From: Gluconacetobacter azotocaptans
GTDB lineage: Bacteria > Pseudomonadota > Alphaproteobacteria > Acetobacterales > Acetobacteraceae
Assembly: GCF_014174355.1 (NCBI RefSeq)
Contig: NZ_JABEQF010000020.1
Coordinates: forward strand, 1 to 58,446
Direction: 5' to 3'
DNA length: 58,446 bases
How positions within the stretch are numbered: the stretch's first letter is position 1; each line of letters opens with the position of its first letter. Under the pieces are notes generated by a model that was not told the origin of the DNA, made no database searches, and saw only the letters and a list, made by a program, of their open reading frames with translations. Position numbers and translations under genes: made by a program. Positions 29,934-39,331 of the stretch are shown piece by piece.

Positions 29934-30006
29934 GCAAGAACCGAAACCTGACGAGCGGGCGGGACGTTGGTAACAATGTACACAACCGCATCGGAGGACA
30001 CGACCC

Positions 30007-30285
30007 ATGTTCGGCAGCAAGACCAAGAAACCCACCCAGGAGGCCCTGAAGGCGACGCATGACGAATTGCTGTCGCTGAAGTCGCAGGTGGAGCGGCTGA
30101 TGAACGAGCATGTGACGCCGGTGCTGGCCGATGCGGCCGACAGGGCCGAGCACGTCGTTGCCAATGCGCGCGAACTGACCGATCATCAGGTGCAGGACGT
30201 CACCAGCCGCGTGCGCGCGAAGCCCATGATCGCCATCGCCATCTTCGCCGCGGTCGGCTATCTGCTCGGGCGCATCACCCGGTAG
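30007..30285 (+). CDS. DUF883/ElaB-YqjD family membrane-anchored protein
   Basis: A 92-residue protein with a charged helical N-terminus (KKPTQEALKATHDELLSLKSQV) and one C-terminal membrane span (PMIAIAIFAAVGYLLGRITR), the standard ElaB/YqjD plan. E. coli relatives tether stationary-phase ribosomes to the membrane. GGAGG lies upstream of the ATG. Divergent from the ABC ATPase-like gene; the two-span protein follows after 39 bases. Confidence 0.88.
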   Translation: MFGSKTKKPTQEALKATHDELLSLKSQVERLMNEHVTPVLADAADRAEHVVANARELTDHQVQDVTSRVRAKPMIAIAIFAAVGYLLGRITR

Positions 30286-30324
30286 GCCGTCCGCCCAACG
30301 CAGCAGAGGGACGAAGCGAGGACC

Positions 30325-30765
30325 ATGAGAATAGCCGAACTTGGCAAGGCCACCGTGCAGGCGGAACTGACTGTCCGCCGGCAGATGGCCATCCGCATAG
30401 GCCGGCAGGCGGCTTTCCTGGTCATCGCAGGGGTTTTCGGCCTGCTGGCCATCCTGTCGGGCCACGCCCTGCTGTGGGCGTTCGCCTACCAGACGCTGGG
30501 CTTCAGCGTCCTGGGCGCGGCGGTCCTGGTCTTCGCCGCCGACGCCGTGGTCGCCCTGCTGTTCCTGCTGCTGGGCCGGCGGTCCATCATGACGCCGCAG
30601 GAAATCCGCGCGCGCTTCGAACGCGACCACGCGATCAACGAACTGCGCCAGGCCATGGCCCTGACGGCCGTCACCACCGCCGTCGCGGGGCCGGTCGGCC
30701 GGCAGGCGGGCCGGGCGATCTGGCATGTCGTGCGATCGGCCTTCGGCCGGAAGGGCAAGGCCTGA
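30325..30765 (+). CDS. Two-span membrane protein, YqjE/holin superfamily III-like
   Basis: A 146-residue protein with two central hydrophobic helices (AAFLVIAGVFGLLAILSG and LGAAVLVFAADAVVALLFLL), basic termini and a C-terminal amphipathic region. Position after a YqjD-like gene mirrors the E. coli yqjD-yqjE order. No phage genes are nearby. GAGGACC serves as ribosome binding site. Confidence 0.7.
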   Translation: MRIAELGKATVQAELTVRRQMAIRIGRQAAFLVIAGVFGLLAILSGHALLWAFAYQTLGFSVLGAAVLVFAADAVVALLFLLLGRRSIMTPQEIRARFERDHAINELRQAMALTAVTTAVAGPVGRQAGRAIWHVVRSAFGRKGKA

Positions 30766-30772
30766 CGTCTTT

Positions 30773-30792
30773 TCCCTCCTGAACCGGAGGGA
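30773..30792 (+). terminator. Hairpin after the YqjE-like gene
   Basis: TCCCTCC-TGAACC-GGAGGGA forms a 7-bp stem eight bases beyond the stop codon, separating this pair from the MarR operon. No U tract follows. Confidence 0.5.
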
Positions 30793-30875
30793 CGGCATTG
30801 CCGGAAGGTATCCATGCTGAAATTGCATTGGCCCCGGTCCGGCATTTCTGGAAACGTGCCCCCGGACGATGATCG

Positions 30876-30902
30876 TGAGCACACGAACGGTTCGCGTGCT
30901 CA
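30876..30902. promoter_or_regulatory. 27-base palindrome, probable MarR operator
   Basis: TGAGCAC-A-CGAAC-G-GTTCG-C-GTGCTCA is symmetric about 30889 with one mismatched pair (30883/30895). It lies 31 bases before the MarR-type ATG. MarR regulators bind such dyads over their own promoters, so this is the likely site for autoregulation of the whole efflux operon. Confidence 0.65.
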
Positions 30903-30932
30903 TCAAATTGGGAAACCGGGTAGCAGAAACGG

Positions 30933-31448
30933 ATGGCCGAGACCGAGCAGAGTGCGCGGGAACGATCCTTTGGACGTCGCCTGGCCCATCTGGGGGCCGC
31001 CTGGCGGCGTCAGATCGATCATGACCTGCGGGATTTCGGCCTGACCGAGGCCACCTGGCGCCCCATCCTGTACCTGGGCCTGCTGCCGCCGCCTGTCCGG
31101 CAGAGCGACCTGGCCCGCGCGCTGGGGATCGAGGCCCCGTCGCTGGCGCGCCTGCTGGACGTGCTGGAACGCAGGGACCTGATCGTGCGCACCCGCGACG
31201 AAGAAGACCGCCGCGCGAAACTGGTGCGCCTGAGCCCCGGCGGCCAGCGGATCGAGCACCAGGTGCGCCAGGCGGCCGATTCCGTGTCGGCCCGCCTGCT
31301 GCGTGACGTCACATCCGGCGAATTGCAGGCCTGCTACGCGGTGTTCGACCGGATCGAAAGCGCGCTGGGCGCCCCGCGCGACGACGAAGGCGCGCCCCTC
31401 GCCGAAGCCATGGCGACCGAAACCCAGGCGGCCCTGCCATGCGGCTGA
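30933..31448 (+). CDS. MarR family transcriptional regulator
   Basis: A 171-residue winged-helix repressor. The DNA-binding region is QSDLARALGIEAPSLARLLD followed by the wing RTRDEEDRRAKLVRLSPGG, diagnostic of MarR. Such proteins typically release DNA on binding aromatic acids or phenolics. The stop overlaps the FUSC gene by 10 bases, so it is the first gene of the efflux operon. Confidence 0.94.
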   Translation: MAETEQSARERSFGRRLAHLGAAWRRQIDHDLRDFGLTEATWRPILYLGLLPPPVRQSDLARALGIEAPSLARLLDVLERRDLIVRTRDEEDRRAKLVRLSPGGQRIEHQVRQAADSVSARLLRDVTSGELQACYAVFDRIESALGAPRDDEGAPLAEAMATETQAALPCG

Positions 31449-33667
31449 TCCCGCCGGTCGGCGCGCTGTCGCTGTCGACCCCCCTGCTCCGTTTGGGCAG
31501 CTTCGCCTTTCCGGAATGGAAAATCATCAGCCCGACGGTGGCCTATGCCGCGCGGGTGGTGCTGGCGCTGGGGCTGGCGCTGTTCCTGTCGTTCTATTTC
31601 CAGCTCCAGACACCGATGTCGTCGGTGACGACGGTCCTGATCGTGGCCAATCCGGTCGTCGGCGCCATGGTATCCAAAAGCTTCTGGCGCATCTTCGGCA
31701 CGGTGATCGGGGCGGTCAGCGCCGTCGTGCTGATGGCGCTGTTTCCGCAATCACCGCTGCTGTATTTCCTCGGCCTGTCGCTGATCATCGGCATCGCCTG
31801 CTGTGTGTCGACCCTGCTGCGCTTCTTCAAGGCGTATGCCGCCGTGCTGACGGGCTATACGATCGTCCTGATCTCGGTCTCGGCCTTCAGCGAGCCCGAC
31901 CATATCTTCATGTCCGCCATGTCCCGCCTGTCGGCGGTGACGGTGGGCATCGTCTGCACGGCGGTCGTCTTCTTGGTCACGTCCATCAGCCGGCCAGAGC
32001 GCATCCTGCGGCAGGTGGATCAGACCCTGCGCAACATCACCGCCCGCTTCTCGCACCCCGCGGACCTCGAGGGGGCGATCGCCGGCTCCACCCTGATGCC
32101 CGACGACAGCGGCCAGCCGCTGTCGTTCCGGGCGATGACGGTGACCAGCTACGACGAACGCGCGCGCCTGCTGTCGCAGGCCAACGCGCTGGTCGAAGCG
32201 ATCGAATATGCGGCCGCCGACAATTTCGCCATCGGCCGGCGCGCGCGCGGCCTGCACGCCGGCGTGGCCCGCCTGCTGGGGCTGCTCAGCACCCATCACC
32301 CCATCTGGGAGGATGTGCCGCTCGACACCCCCCATTCGGCCGAGGCGCGCCGGATCGTGCAGGAGGTGATGGCGACGTTCGCCGCCACCCCGCCCGAGGA
32401 CCTGCATCTGGACGACCCGGGCGACATGCGCGCGCGGATCGTCGCCGCCATCGCCCGCCTGGACGAACTGACCGAGCAGACGCAGGACCTGCCGACGATC
32501 GCGTTCATCGACAACGAACGCGACATCCTGGACCAGCTGCGCGCCGCGCTGGACGATTTCGTGGGGCCGCAGCCGCGCGTGCACCGCCTGCCGCTGAAGG
32601 TGTATTTCGACTGGCCGGCGGCCCTGCGCAATGGCGCGCGCGGGGCCTGCGTGACGTTGCTGGGCTGCCTGGCCTGGTATGTCCTGCGCTGGTCGAACGG
32701 CGCCACGATGCTGACCTACCTGATCCCGGCCTCGTGCCTGCTGGCGACCAGCCCGCTGGCGTCGCGGGCCAGCGCCCTGTTCGCCAGCGGCACGCTGGCC
32801 GCCATCCCCGCGGCCTTCCTCTGCCAGACCTACATCCTGCCGCAGATCGACGGATATCTGCTGCTGTGGTTGTCGTTGTCGATCTGCCTGCTGCCGGGCA
32901 TCTGGATCCAGTTCCATCCGCGCCATGCCATGCGCGGCTTCGGCTATGCGGTGTTCTTCAACGCGATGGTGCAGATCCGCAATCCGATTTCCTATGACGA
33001 TATCTCGCTGATGAATCTGTGGCTGTCGTACCTCATCGCCCTGATCGGGCTGGCGCTGGTGTTCAGGGTGATCCTGCCGGCCGACCACCGGCTGGATACC
33101 GGGCGGCTGGTGATGTCGATCGTCCGCGCCACCGAACGGCTGGCGTGCCGGCCGATCCACCGCCCGGTGGACTGGATGGTGTGGGAAAACCTGCAGATGC
33201 AGAAGATCCTGCGCCTGATCCAGCGCTTCTCGCTCGTCGCGCCGCCGCGCCGGGTGTACGAGGTCACGGATGCGGCCTTCGTCGCCGTGTCGCTGGGCCG
33301 GGTGATCGCGCGCCTGCGCGGCCTGATCCAGGACCCCGCGGTGCATCAGGACGACCGCGACCGCACCCGCGCGGCCCTGGCCGCCTTCCGGCACCTGCGC
33401 AGCCGCCCCGGCCTGACGGCGACGACCCTGCGCGAGACCGCGCAGGCGATCATCGCGCATGTCGAGGGACGGCACGCGGCCTCGCACGTGCCCACGCGCC
33501 GGATTGCCGCGTGCCTCGAACAGGCGTCCCTGCTGCTGGACGCAATTCCGGGATTCTTCCATACGCATGGACCGCTGCAATTGTCGGCCGACATGCCTGG
33601 CGCCGATAACCGGCTGACCCTTGCCATCCCCCCGGGAACGAATTTGTTCGGAATGAAAGCCGCGTGA
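31439..33667 (+). CDS. FUSC family inner membrane efflux protein (AaeB-like)
   Basis: A 742-residue protein with two hydrophobic blocks (about residues 35-180 and 400-535) around a large cytosolic region, the FUSC/AaeB plan. Characteristic stretches are LQTPMSSVTTVLIVANPVVG and the second block LIPASCLLATSPLASRASAL. Relatives export p-hydroxybenzoate and other aromatic carboxylates, or fusaric acid, with an HlyD partner. Overlaps marR upstream and the DUF1656 gene downstream (TGATG). Confidence 0.92.
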   Translation: MRLIPPVGALSLSTPLLRLGSFAFPEWKIISPTVAYAARVVLALGLALFLSFYFQLQTPMSSVTTVLIVANPVVGAMVSKSFWRIFGTVIGAVSAVVLMALFPQSPLLYFLGLSLIIGIACCVSTLLRFFKAYAAVLTGYTIVLISVSAFSEPDHIFMSAMSRLSAVTVGIVCTAVVFLVTSISRPERILRQVDQTLRNITARFSHPADLEGAIAGSTLMPDDSGQPLSFRAMTVTSYDERARLLSQANALVEAIEYAAADNFAIGRRARGLHAGVARLLGLLSTHHPIWEDVPLDTPHSAEARRIVQEVMATFAATPPEDLHLDDPGDMRARIVAAIARLDELTEQTQDLPTIAFIDNERDILDQLRAALDDFVGPQPRVHRLPLKVYFDWPAALRNGARGACVTLLGCLAWYVLRWSNGATMLTYLIPASCLLATSPLASRASALFASGTLAAIPAAFLCQTYILPQIDGYLLLWLSLSICLLPGIWIQFHPRHAMRGFGYAVFFNAMVQIRNPISYDDISLMNLWLSYLIALIGLALVFRVILPADHRLDTGRLVMSIVRATERLACRPIHRPVDWMVWENLQMQKILRLIQRFSLVAPPRRVYEVTDAAFVAVSLGRVIARLRGLIQDPAVHQDDRDRTRAALAAFRHLRSRPGLTATTLRETAQAIIAHVEGRHAASHVPTRRIAACLEQASLLLDAIPGFFHTHGPLQLSADMPGADNRLTLAIPPGTNLFGMKAA

Positions 33668-33861
33668 TGCTGACCGAGTTCAATTTCTTCGGCGTCTTCA
33701 TGGCCCCGATCGTCGTCTACGCGATCGCGGCCCTGCCCGTGACCATGCTGATCCGCTTCCTGCTGTGGTGGAGCGGCATCATGAAATGGTTCTGGCACCT
33801 CGCCCTGTTCGAGGTCGCCCTGTACACCTGCGTCCTCTGCCTGATGATCCTCTACGTCTGA
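33667..33861 (+). CDS. DUF1656 small membrane protein (AaeX-like)
   Basis: A 64-residue protein with two membrane spans, beginning MLTEFNFFGVFMAP, typical of DUF1656 proteins that accompany FUSC/HlyD pumps. The ATG at 33667 overlaps the preceding stop; a GTG one codon earlier is possible. Function unknown; presumably a pump subunit. Confidence 0.88.
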   Translation: MLTEFNFFGVFMAPIVVYAIAALPVTMLIRFLLWWSGIMKWFWHLALFEVALYTCVLCLMILYV

Positions 33862-33894
33862 ACTGCTGCCCCCAGGAAGGTTCGAGAATTTACA

Positions 33895-34806
33895 ATGCCC
33901 CTTCTGCGCACCCTGATCCGCGTGGTCCTGACCCTGACCGTGGTGGCCCTGGCCATCGTCATGGGCGTCACCCTTTGGGACACCTACATGATCGCGCCAT
34001 GGACCCGCGACGGGCGCGTCCGCGTCTATGTGGTGGACGTGGCGCCCGAAGTGCCCGGCACCGTGGTACAGGTGCCGGTGGTGGACAACCAGTTCGTCCA
34101 TAAGGGCGACCCGCTGTTCGTGCTGGACCCCGTGCGCTTCCGCCTGGCCATCCGCGAGTCCCAGGCCCGGCTGGACGGCGCGCTGGAAGAGCTGAAGCTG
34201 AAGCAGAACGACGCGAAGCGCCGCATGGGCCTGGGCGGCATCGTCTCGGCCGAAGAACAGGAGGTGTTCAATTCGAACGTCGCGACCCAGGTCGCCGCCG
34301 TCGACGCCGCGCGCGCCTCGCTGGACCTGGCGAAGCTGAACCTGCAACGCTCGGTCCTCTACTCCCCGGTCAACGGCTACGTCACCAACCTGAACCTGCG
34401 GGTCGGCGACTATGTGACCTCGGGCGCGGCGCGGCTGGCGGTGATCGACGCCGACTCGTACTGGGTGAACGGCTATTTCGAGGAAACCAAGATGTGGGGC
34501 GTGCATGTCGGTGACGTCGCCCGCGTCAAGCTGATGGGCTACAAGCAGATCATGCCCGGCCATGTCGTCTCCATCGCCCGCGGCATCAACGACCAGAACG
34601 GCGCCCCCGACCGCCTGGGCCTGCAGGACGTCAACCCGATCTTCACCTGGGTCCGCCTGGCGCAGCGCATTCCCGTACGCATCCATCTGGACCACGTGCC
34701 CGACAGCGTGACGCTGGCCGCCGGCATGACCTGCACCGTCACCGTCGGCCCCGAATCCCGGGGACAGCGGGGACGCCTGACCACCTGGCTGCAAGACCAT
34801 CTGTAA
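33895..34806 (+). CDS. HlyD-family periplasmic adaptor (AaeA-like)
   Basis: A 303-residue membrane fusion protein: one N-terminal anchor (VVLTLTVVALAIVMGVTLWD), a lipoyl-like half (VDVAPEVPGTVVQVPVVDNQ), a short helical hairpin (about 85-150) and a beta-barrel (VNGYFEETKMWGVHVGD). Bridges the FUSC pump to the outer-membrane channel encoded next. Starts 33 bases after the DUF1656 gene. Confidence 0.93.
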   Translation: MPLLRTLIRVVLTLTVVALAIVMGVTLWDTYMIAPWTRDGRVRVYVVDVAPEVPGTVVQVPVVDNQFVHKGDPLFVLDPVRFRLAIRESQARLDGALEELKLKQNDAKRRMGLGGIVSAEEQEVFNSNVATQVAAVDAARASLDLAKLNLQRSVLYSPVNGYVTNLNLRVGDYVTSGAARLAVIDADSYWVNGYFEETKMWGVHVGDVARVKLMGYKQIMPGHVVSIARGINDQNGAPDRLGLQDVNPIFTWVRLAQRIPVRIHLDHVPDSVTLAAGMTCTVTVGPESRGQRGRLTTWLQDHL

Positions 34807-34822
34807 GGCCCCCGGCACCCCC

Positions 34823-36340
34823 ATGACCATGAAGACGATGACCCGAAGGGCCAGCCTGTTCCTGACCTCCGCCCTGTTCCTGGCAGGGTGCACGGTCGGG
34901 CCGCGCTACCAGCCGGACCGGATGAAGCTGCCGGCAGCCTTCACCGAGGACGAGCACCCCGCCACACCGGACGAAATCGCGCGCACCAACGCCGAGCTGA
35001 AGGAATGGTGGCACCGGTTCAATGACCCGGAGCTGGACAAGCTGGTCGACCGCGCGATTGCAGGCAATTACGACCTGCAGATCGCCGGCCAGCGCATCCT
35101 GGCCGAACGCGCGCTGCGCGATGTCCAGGCCTCGGCCTGGTATCCGCAGGTCGATGCCAACACCACCAACGGCGACAGCCGCTATTCGCTGAACATCGAC
35201 AACTGGCCGCTGCGCCCGGGCAACCCGGCCAACCGGCCCGGCGCGTCCTACCTGTCGTACGGCGTCAGCGCCAGCTGGCAGGTCGATGTGTTCGGCCGCA
35301 TCCGCCGCAGTGTCGAAGCCCAGGAACACGCGGTCGAACAGACGATCGAGGAACGCCGCGCCGTCCTGATGACCATGCTGTCCTCGCTGGTCAGCGACTA
35401 TATGGTGCTGCGCGACACGCAGTTGCGGCTGGATATTTCCAACCGCAATATCCGCGTGGCGCAGGATGCCTACGATCTGACGCAGCGCCTGTACCTCGAA
35501 GGCGTGGGCAATACGCTGCAGATCGCCCAGGCAAAGGCCGAACTGGACGCCCAGCTGGCGGCCCGCGAACCCCTGCGCACCCATATCGCGCAGATCACCC
35601 ACGCCCTCGACGTGCTGATGGGCCAGGTGCCCGGCACCACCGAGGCCGAATTGAAAATAGCCCGGCCGCTGCCCAAGGTGCCGGACTTCCCCGCCACCCT
35701 GCCGTCCATCGTGCTGGCCAACCGCCCCGACATCCGCCGCGCCGAACGCGCCTATGCCGAGGCCACGGCCCGCATCGGCGTCGCCGTCGCGCAGATGTAT
35801 CCGAATTTCAGCATTCCGCTGAACTTCAACCCCAATGCGTCGGCCATGTACCAGCTGTTCGAGGCCGGGGCGTTGAGCTGGCAGTTCTTCATGCTGGCGT
35901 CGGTGCCGCTGATGCACGGCGGCAAGCTGACGGGCCAGATCCGCGCCGCCCAGGCCGCGGCCGAGGCCAGCCGCCTGGGCTACCGGCAGACCGTGCTGCA
36001 GGCGTTCCGCGAGGTCGAGGACGCCATGGCCGCGTGGCATGACGACGTCGAACATACCGAACTGCTGCACCGGGCGGCGGAAGACAGCACCCTGGCCAGC
36101 GAGCGCGCGCGCAAGCTGTACGGCGCCGGCCTGGTCGGCTTCCTGGAGGTGCTGACCACCGAACGCACCGCCCTGGCCGCCGAAAATGCCGAGGCCGTGG
36201 CCCAACTTGAACGGTTGCAGGATGCCATCGACCTGTACACCGCCATGGGTGCCGGCTGGCAGGGCGTGGGCGTCACCGCGGCCAGCCTGCCGGTGTCGCT
36301 GGAAACGCAGAACGTCCTGGCCCGCGCGTTGAAACAGTAA
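34823..36340 (+). CDS. NodT-family outer membrane efflux lipoprotein
   Basis: A 505-residue TolC-like channel of the NodT/OprM group. Signal peptide with lipobox LAGC (Cys23), then CTVGPRYQPD, and two repeated outer-membrane efflux halves (DVFGRIRRSVEAQEHAVE; ANRPDIRRAERAYAEATARI). Completes the tripartite pump. ATG at 34823 or 34829 are both possible. A hairpin repeat follows six bases after the stop. Confidence 0.95.
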   Translation: MTMKTMTRRASLFLTSALFLAGCTVGPRYQPDRMKLPAAFTEDEHPATPDEIARTNAELKEWWHRFNDPELDKLVDRAIAGNYDLQIAGQRILAERALRDVQASAWYPQVDANTTNGDSRYSLNIDNWPLRPGNPANRPGASYLSYGVSASWQVDVFGRIRRSVEAQEHAVEQTIEERRAVLMTMLSSLVSDYMVLRDTQLRLDISNRNIRVAQDAYDLTQRLYLEGVGNTLQIAQAKAELDAQLAAREPLRTHIAQITHALDVLMGQVPGTTEAELKIARPLPKVPDFPATLPSIVLANRPDIRRAERAYAEATARIGVAVAQMYPNFSIPLNFNPNASAMYQLFEAGALSWQFFMLASVPLMHGGKLTGQIRAAQAAAEASRLGYRQTVLQAFREVEDAMAAWHDDVEHTELLHRAAEDSTLASERARKLYGAGLVGFLEVLTTERTALAAENAEAVAQLERLQDAIDLYTAMGAGWQGVGVTAASLPVSLETQNVLARALKQ

Positions 36341-36345
36341 GGGAG

Positions 36346-36410
36346 GGTCGGGCGCTGCCCGAACCCGGCAAGGGCCTCGCCCCTTGCCCATTCGTGGGTC
36401 AAGGGCGCAT
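36346..36410. repeat. Intergenic hairpin repeat, family A copy 3
   Basis: The first 34 bases are identical to 10143-10176. Hairpins TCGGGC-GCT-GCCCGA and an imperfect CAAGGGCC/GCCCCTTG are present. Lies between convergent efflux and nudix genes and enters the last codons of the latter, probably a bidirectional terminator. Confidence 0.8.
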
Positions 36411-36929
36411 CCCTGATGTGATGGGATAGGCCTGCCACGCGGGGGCAAGAGGCTTCCCCAGCCAGGCGTTCAAAAGCGCGCCGGACGCCGGAAAAAGCGG
36501 CTCGGGAAGGCAGTCGCGGCGTGTCCACGCCCAGCACGCGAACACATGCGGTTCCAGAATCCGGGGTTCCGCATCCTCGCCGACCATTGCCACCACCCCG
36601 CAGGTGAGCGACGGAACGGGCGCCGCAAGATCCATGACCATAATCGTCGCGGTCACCGGCGCGAGGACGGTCAGTCCCGTTTCCTCGGCGATTTCCCGCA
36701 CGGCCGCCTGTGCAAAACTTTCCCCCGCTTCGACATGGCCCCCGGGCAGGCACCAGCTCTCCGGCTCATCCGTTTTTATCCGACGCCCCAGCAGCACTTC
36801 GCCTCTGCCGTTCAGGACGATGGCTCCGACCCCGACGGTCGCATTGCATCGAGGACCATCCGAGGCCCCTGGGCCGGGTTGGGGCAGACTCTGCCCTGCC
36901 CCGGCCCGGTCCGTTACGACCAACGCCAT
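36399..36929 (-). CDS. NUDIX hydrolase
   Basis: A 176-residue protein with a perfect Nudix box ([24 protein letters not shown] split as GX5EX7REUXEEXGU) after [17 protein letters not shown]. It hydrolyses a nucleoside diphosphate linked to X; substrate unknown. The WCLPGGHVE context resembles NudE/ADP-ribose or dCTP-type pyrophosphatases. The ATG at 36929 overlaps the xfp end by 16 bases, suggesting translational coupling; the first 25 residues are poorly conserved and the true start may lie further in. Confidence 0.85.
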   Translation of the reverse strand: MALVVTDRAGAGQSLPQPGPGASDGPRCNATVGVGAIVLNGRGEVLLGRRIKTDEPESWCLPGGHVEAGESFAQAAVREIAEETGLTVLAPVTATIMVMDLAAPVPSLTCGVVAMVGEDAEPRILEPHVFACWAWTRRDCLPEPLFPASGALLNAWLGKPLAPAWQAYPITSGMRP

Positions 36930-39295
36930 TCCTCGATTTCGGGCATGTCCTTCCCATGTTCGGCAATATAGCGCGTGTGATCGACCAGCTTGTCGCGGAT
37001 CGCCTGCTTGGCATAGGCCGCGCGCGTGGCCAGGCCCGGCACGCGGTCGATGACGTTCGACACCAGATGGAAGCGGTCCAGATGGTTGCGCACCACCATG
37101 TCGAAGGGGGTGGTCGTCGACCCTTCCTCCCGGAAGCCGTGGACGTGGAAGTTCCGCGCGTTGGCCCGCCGGTAGATCAGCTTGTGGATCAGCTGCGGAT
37201 AGCCGTGGAAGGCGAAAACCACCGGCGTGTCCATGGTGAACAGCGCATCGAACGTGGAATCGGGCAGACCGTGCGGATGCTGGCTGGCGGATTCCAGCGT
37301 CATCAGGTCGACGACGTTGATGACGCGGATCTTCAGGTCCGGCACATGTTCGCGCAGCAGCTTGACGGCGGCCAGCGTTTCGATGGTGGGCACGTCGCCG
37401 GCGCAGGCCATCACCACGTCGGGCGTGCCGTCCTTGTCGTTGCTGGCCCATTCCCAGATGCCGATGCCCGAACTGCAATGGCGGATGGCGGCATCCATGT
37501 CCAGCCACTGGGCCTCGGGCTGCTTGCCGGCGACGATGACGTTGATGCGGTCCCAACTGTGCAGGCAATGCGCGGCCGTGCACAGCAGGGTATTGGCATC
37601 GGGCGGCAGGTAGACGCGGACGATATCGGCCTTCTTGTTGATGACATGATCGATGAAGCCCGGGTCCTGATGGCTGAATCCGTTATGGTCCTGCCGCCAG
37701 ACATGCGACGTCAGCAGGTAGTTCAGCGACGCGATCGACCGCCGCCACGGTACTTCGCGCGAGGTCTTCAGCCATTTCGCATGCTGGTTGACCATCGAAT
37801 CGACGATGTGGATGAACGCCTCGTAGCAGGACATGAAGCCGTGGCGCCCGGTCAGCAGATAGCCTTCCAGCCAGCCCTGGCAGGTGTGCTCGCTGAGGAT
37901 TTCCATGACATGGCCGTCGCGGGCCAGATGATCGTCATAGTCCAGCGTTTCGGCGTTCCAGGCGCGGTTGGTGACGTCCAGCACCGCGTTCAGCCGGTTC
38001 GAATTGTTCTCGTCCGGGGCCAGCACGCGGAAATTGCGCGACGGCAGGTTTTCCTTCATCACGTCGCGCAACCACGTCCCCAGGACCCGCGTGCCCTCGG
38101 CCTTGTCATGTCCGGGCATGGCCACCGGCACCGCGTATTCCCCGATGTCCGGCAGTTTCAGCGGGCGCTTCAACTGCCCGCCGTTGGCGTGGGGATTGGC
38201 GCTCATGCGCCGGTCGCCCACCGGCGCCAGCGCCGCGATGTCGGGGAACAGGCGGCCGCTTTCGTCGAACAGTTCCTCGGGCCGGTAGCCGCGCAGCCAG
38301 CTTTCCAGCGCCTGCAGATGCCCCGGCTTGGTCAGGTCCGAGAACGGCACCTGATGCGACCGCCAGTAGCCCTCGGTCCGCAGGCCGTCGATCTCCTTCG
38401 GGCCAGTCCAACCCTTGGGACTGCGCAGCACGATCATCGGCCAGACCGGACGGGTGGTCTCGCCCCCCTCGCGCGCCGCCTTCTGGATCGCGGCAATCCG
38501 GTCGAACGCCAGATCCATGGCGGCGGCCATCTTCTGGTGCATCGGGTCGGGGTCGTGCCCTTCGACGAAGATCGGGTCGTAGCCATAGCCGCGCAGCAGG
38601 GCCGTCAGCTCGGCGGGCGGGATGCGGGCCAGGATGGTCGGGTTTGCGATCTTGTAGCCGTTGAGATGCAGGATCGGCAGCACCGCGCCGTCGGTCTGCG
38701 GATCGAGGAATTTGTTGCTGTGCCACGAGGTCGCCAGCGGCCCGGTCTCGGCCTCGCCATCGCCGATGACGCAGGCGACGACCAGGTCGGGGTTGTCGAA
38801 TACGGCGCCATAGGCGTGCGACAGCGAATAGCCCAGTTCCCCGCCTTCATGGATCGAACCGGGCGTCGTCGCGGCGGCGTGGCTGGGAATTCCGCCGGGA
38901 AAGGAAAACTGCTTCAGCAGCCGGCCAAGCCCCGCCTCGTCCTGCGACACGGCGGGGAAATATTCGCTGTACGTTCCTTCCAGATAGGTGCTGGCCACGA
39001 TGCCGGGCGCGCCATGGCCCGGACCCGCGATGAACAGCACGTTGGCGTCGCGCGCACGAATGATCCGATTGAGGTGCAGATACAGGAAATTCAGCCCCGG
39101 CGTGGTGCCCCAGTGGCCCAGCAGGCGCGGCTTGGTGTGTTCCAGCCGCAGCGGTTCGCGCAGCAGCGGGTTGGCCATCAGGTAGATCTGCCCCACGGAC
39201 AGGTAGTTGGCGGCATGCCACCACCGGTTGAACAGCCCGATCTCGGTCGCTGACAGGGGGGATGCCGTCGGCGTCCCGCTTATCGTCTCACTCAT
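36914..39295 (-). CDS. xfp: Xylulose-5-phosphate/fructose-6-phosphate phosphoketolase
   Basis: TPP-dependent cleavage of xylulose 5-P or fructose 6-P with phosphate to acetyl phosphate plus glyceraldehyde 3-P or erythrose 4-P. 793 residues, the usual length. Family motifs visible: [38 protein letters not shown], the TPP site [20 protein letters not shown], and EFNSNRLN-like [15 protein letters not shown]. Lies 36 bases after ackA, so acetyl phosphate can be passed directly to acetate kinase. Confidence 0.97.
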   Translation of the reverse strand: MSETISGTPTASPLSATEIGLFNRWWHAANYLSVGQIYLMANPLLREPLRLEHTKPRLLGHWGTTPGLNFLYLHLNRIIRARDANVLFIAGPGHGAPGIVASTYLEGTYSEYFPAVSQDEAGLGRLLKQFSFPGGIPSHAAATTPGSIHEGGELGYSLSHAYGAVFDNPDLVVACVIGDGEAETGPLATSWHSNKFLDPQTDGAVLPILHLNGYKIANPTILARIPPAELTALLRGYGYDPIFVEGHDPDPMHQKMAAAMDLAFDRIAAIQKAAREGGETTRPVWPMIVLRSPKGWTGPKEIDGLRTEGYWRSHQVPFSDLTKPGHLQALESWLRGYRPEELFDESGRLFPDIAALAPVGDRRMSANPHANGGQLKRPLKLPDIGEYAVPVAMPGHDKAEGTRVLGTWLRDVMKENLPSRNFRVLAPDENNSNRLNAVLDVTNRAWNAETLDYDDHLARDGHVMEILSEHTCQGWLEGYLLTGRHGFMSCYEAFIHIVDSMVNQHAKWLKTSREVPWRRSIASLNYLLTSHVWRQDHNGFSHQDPGFIDHVINKKADIVRVYLPPDANTLLCTAAHCLHSWDRINVIVAGKQPEAQWLDMDAAIRHCSSGIGIWEWASNDKDGTPDVVMACAGDVPTIETLAAVKLLREHVPDLKIRVINVVDLMTLESASQHPHGLPDSTFDALFTMDTPVVFAFHGYPQLIHKLIYRRANARNFHVHGFREEGSTTTPFDMVVRNHLDRFHLVSNVIDRVPGLATRAAYAKQAIRDKLVDHTRYIAEHGKDMPEIEEWRWS

Positions 39296-39331
39296 CTTCG
39301 GTCCTTTCGAAACTGTCGCGCAGGGGAACGG

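Noticed and set aside
30325-30765. Phage holin
   Set aside because: The two-span protein resembles holin superfamily III/YqjE, but it follows a YqjD-like gene and no lysis or phage genes are nearby.
36710-39253. Long plus-strand open frame over the phosphoketolase gene
   Set aside because: Shadow of xfp, no recognisable protein features. The same holds for long frames opposite ilvB (13366-15198) and the glycosyltransferase (40845-43283).
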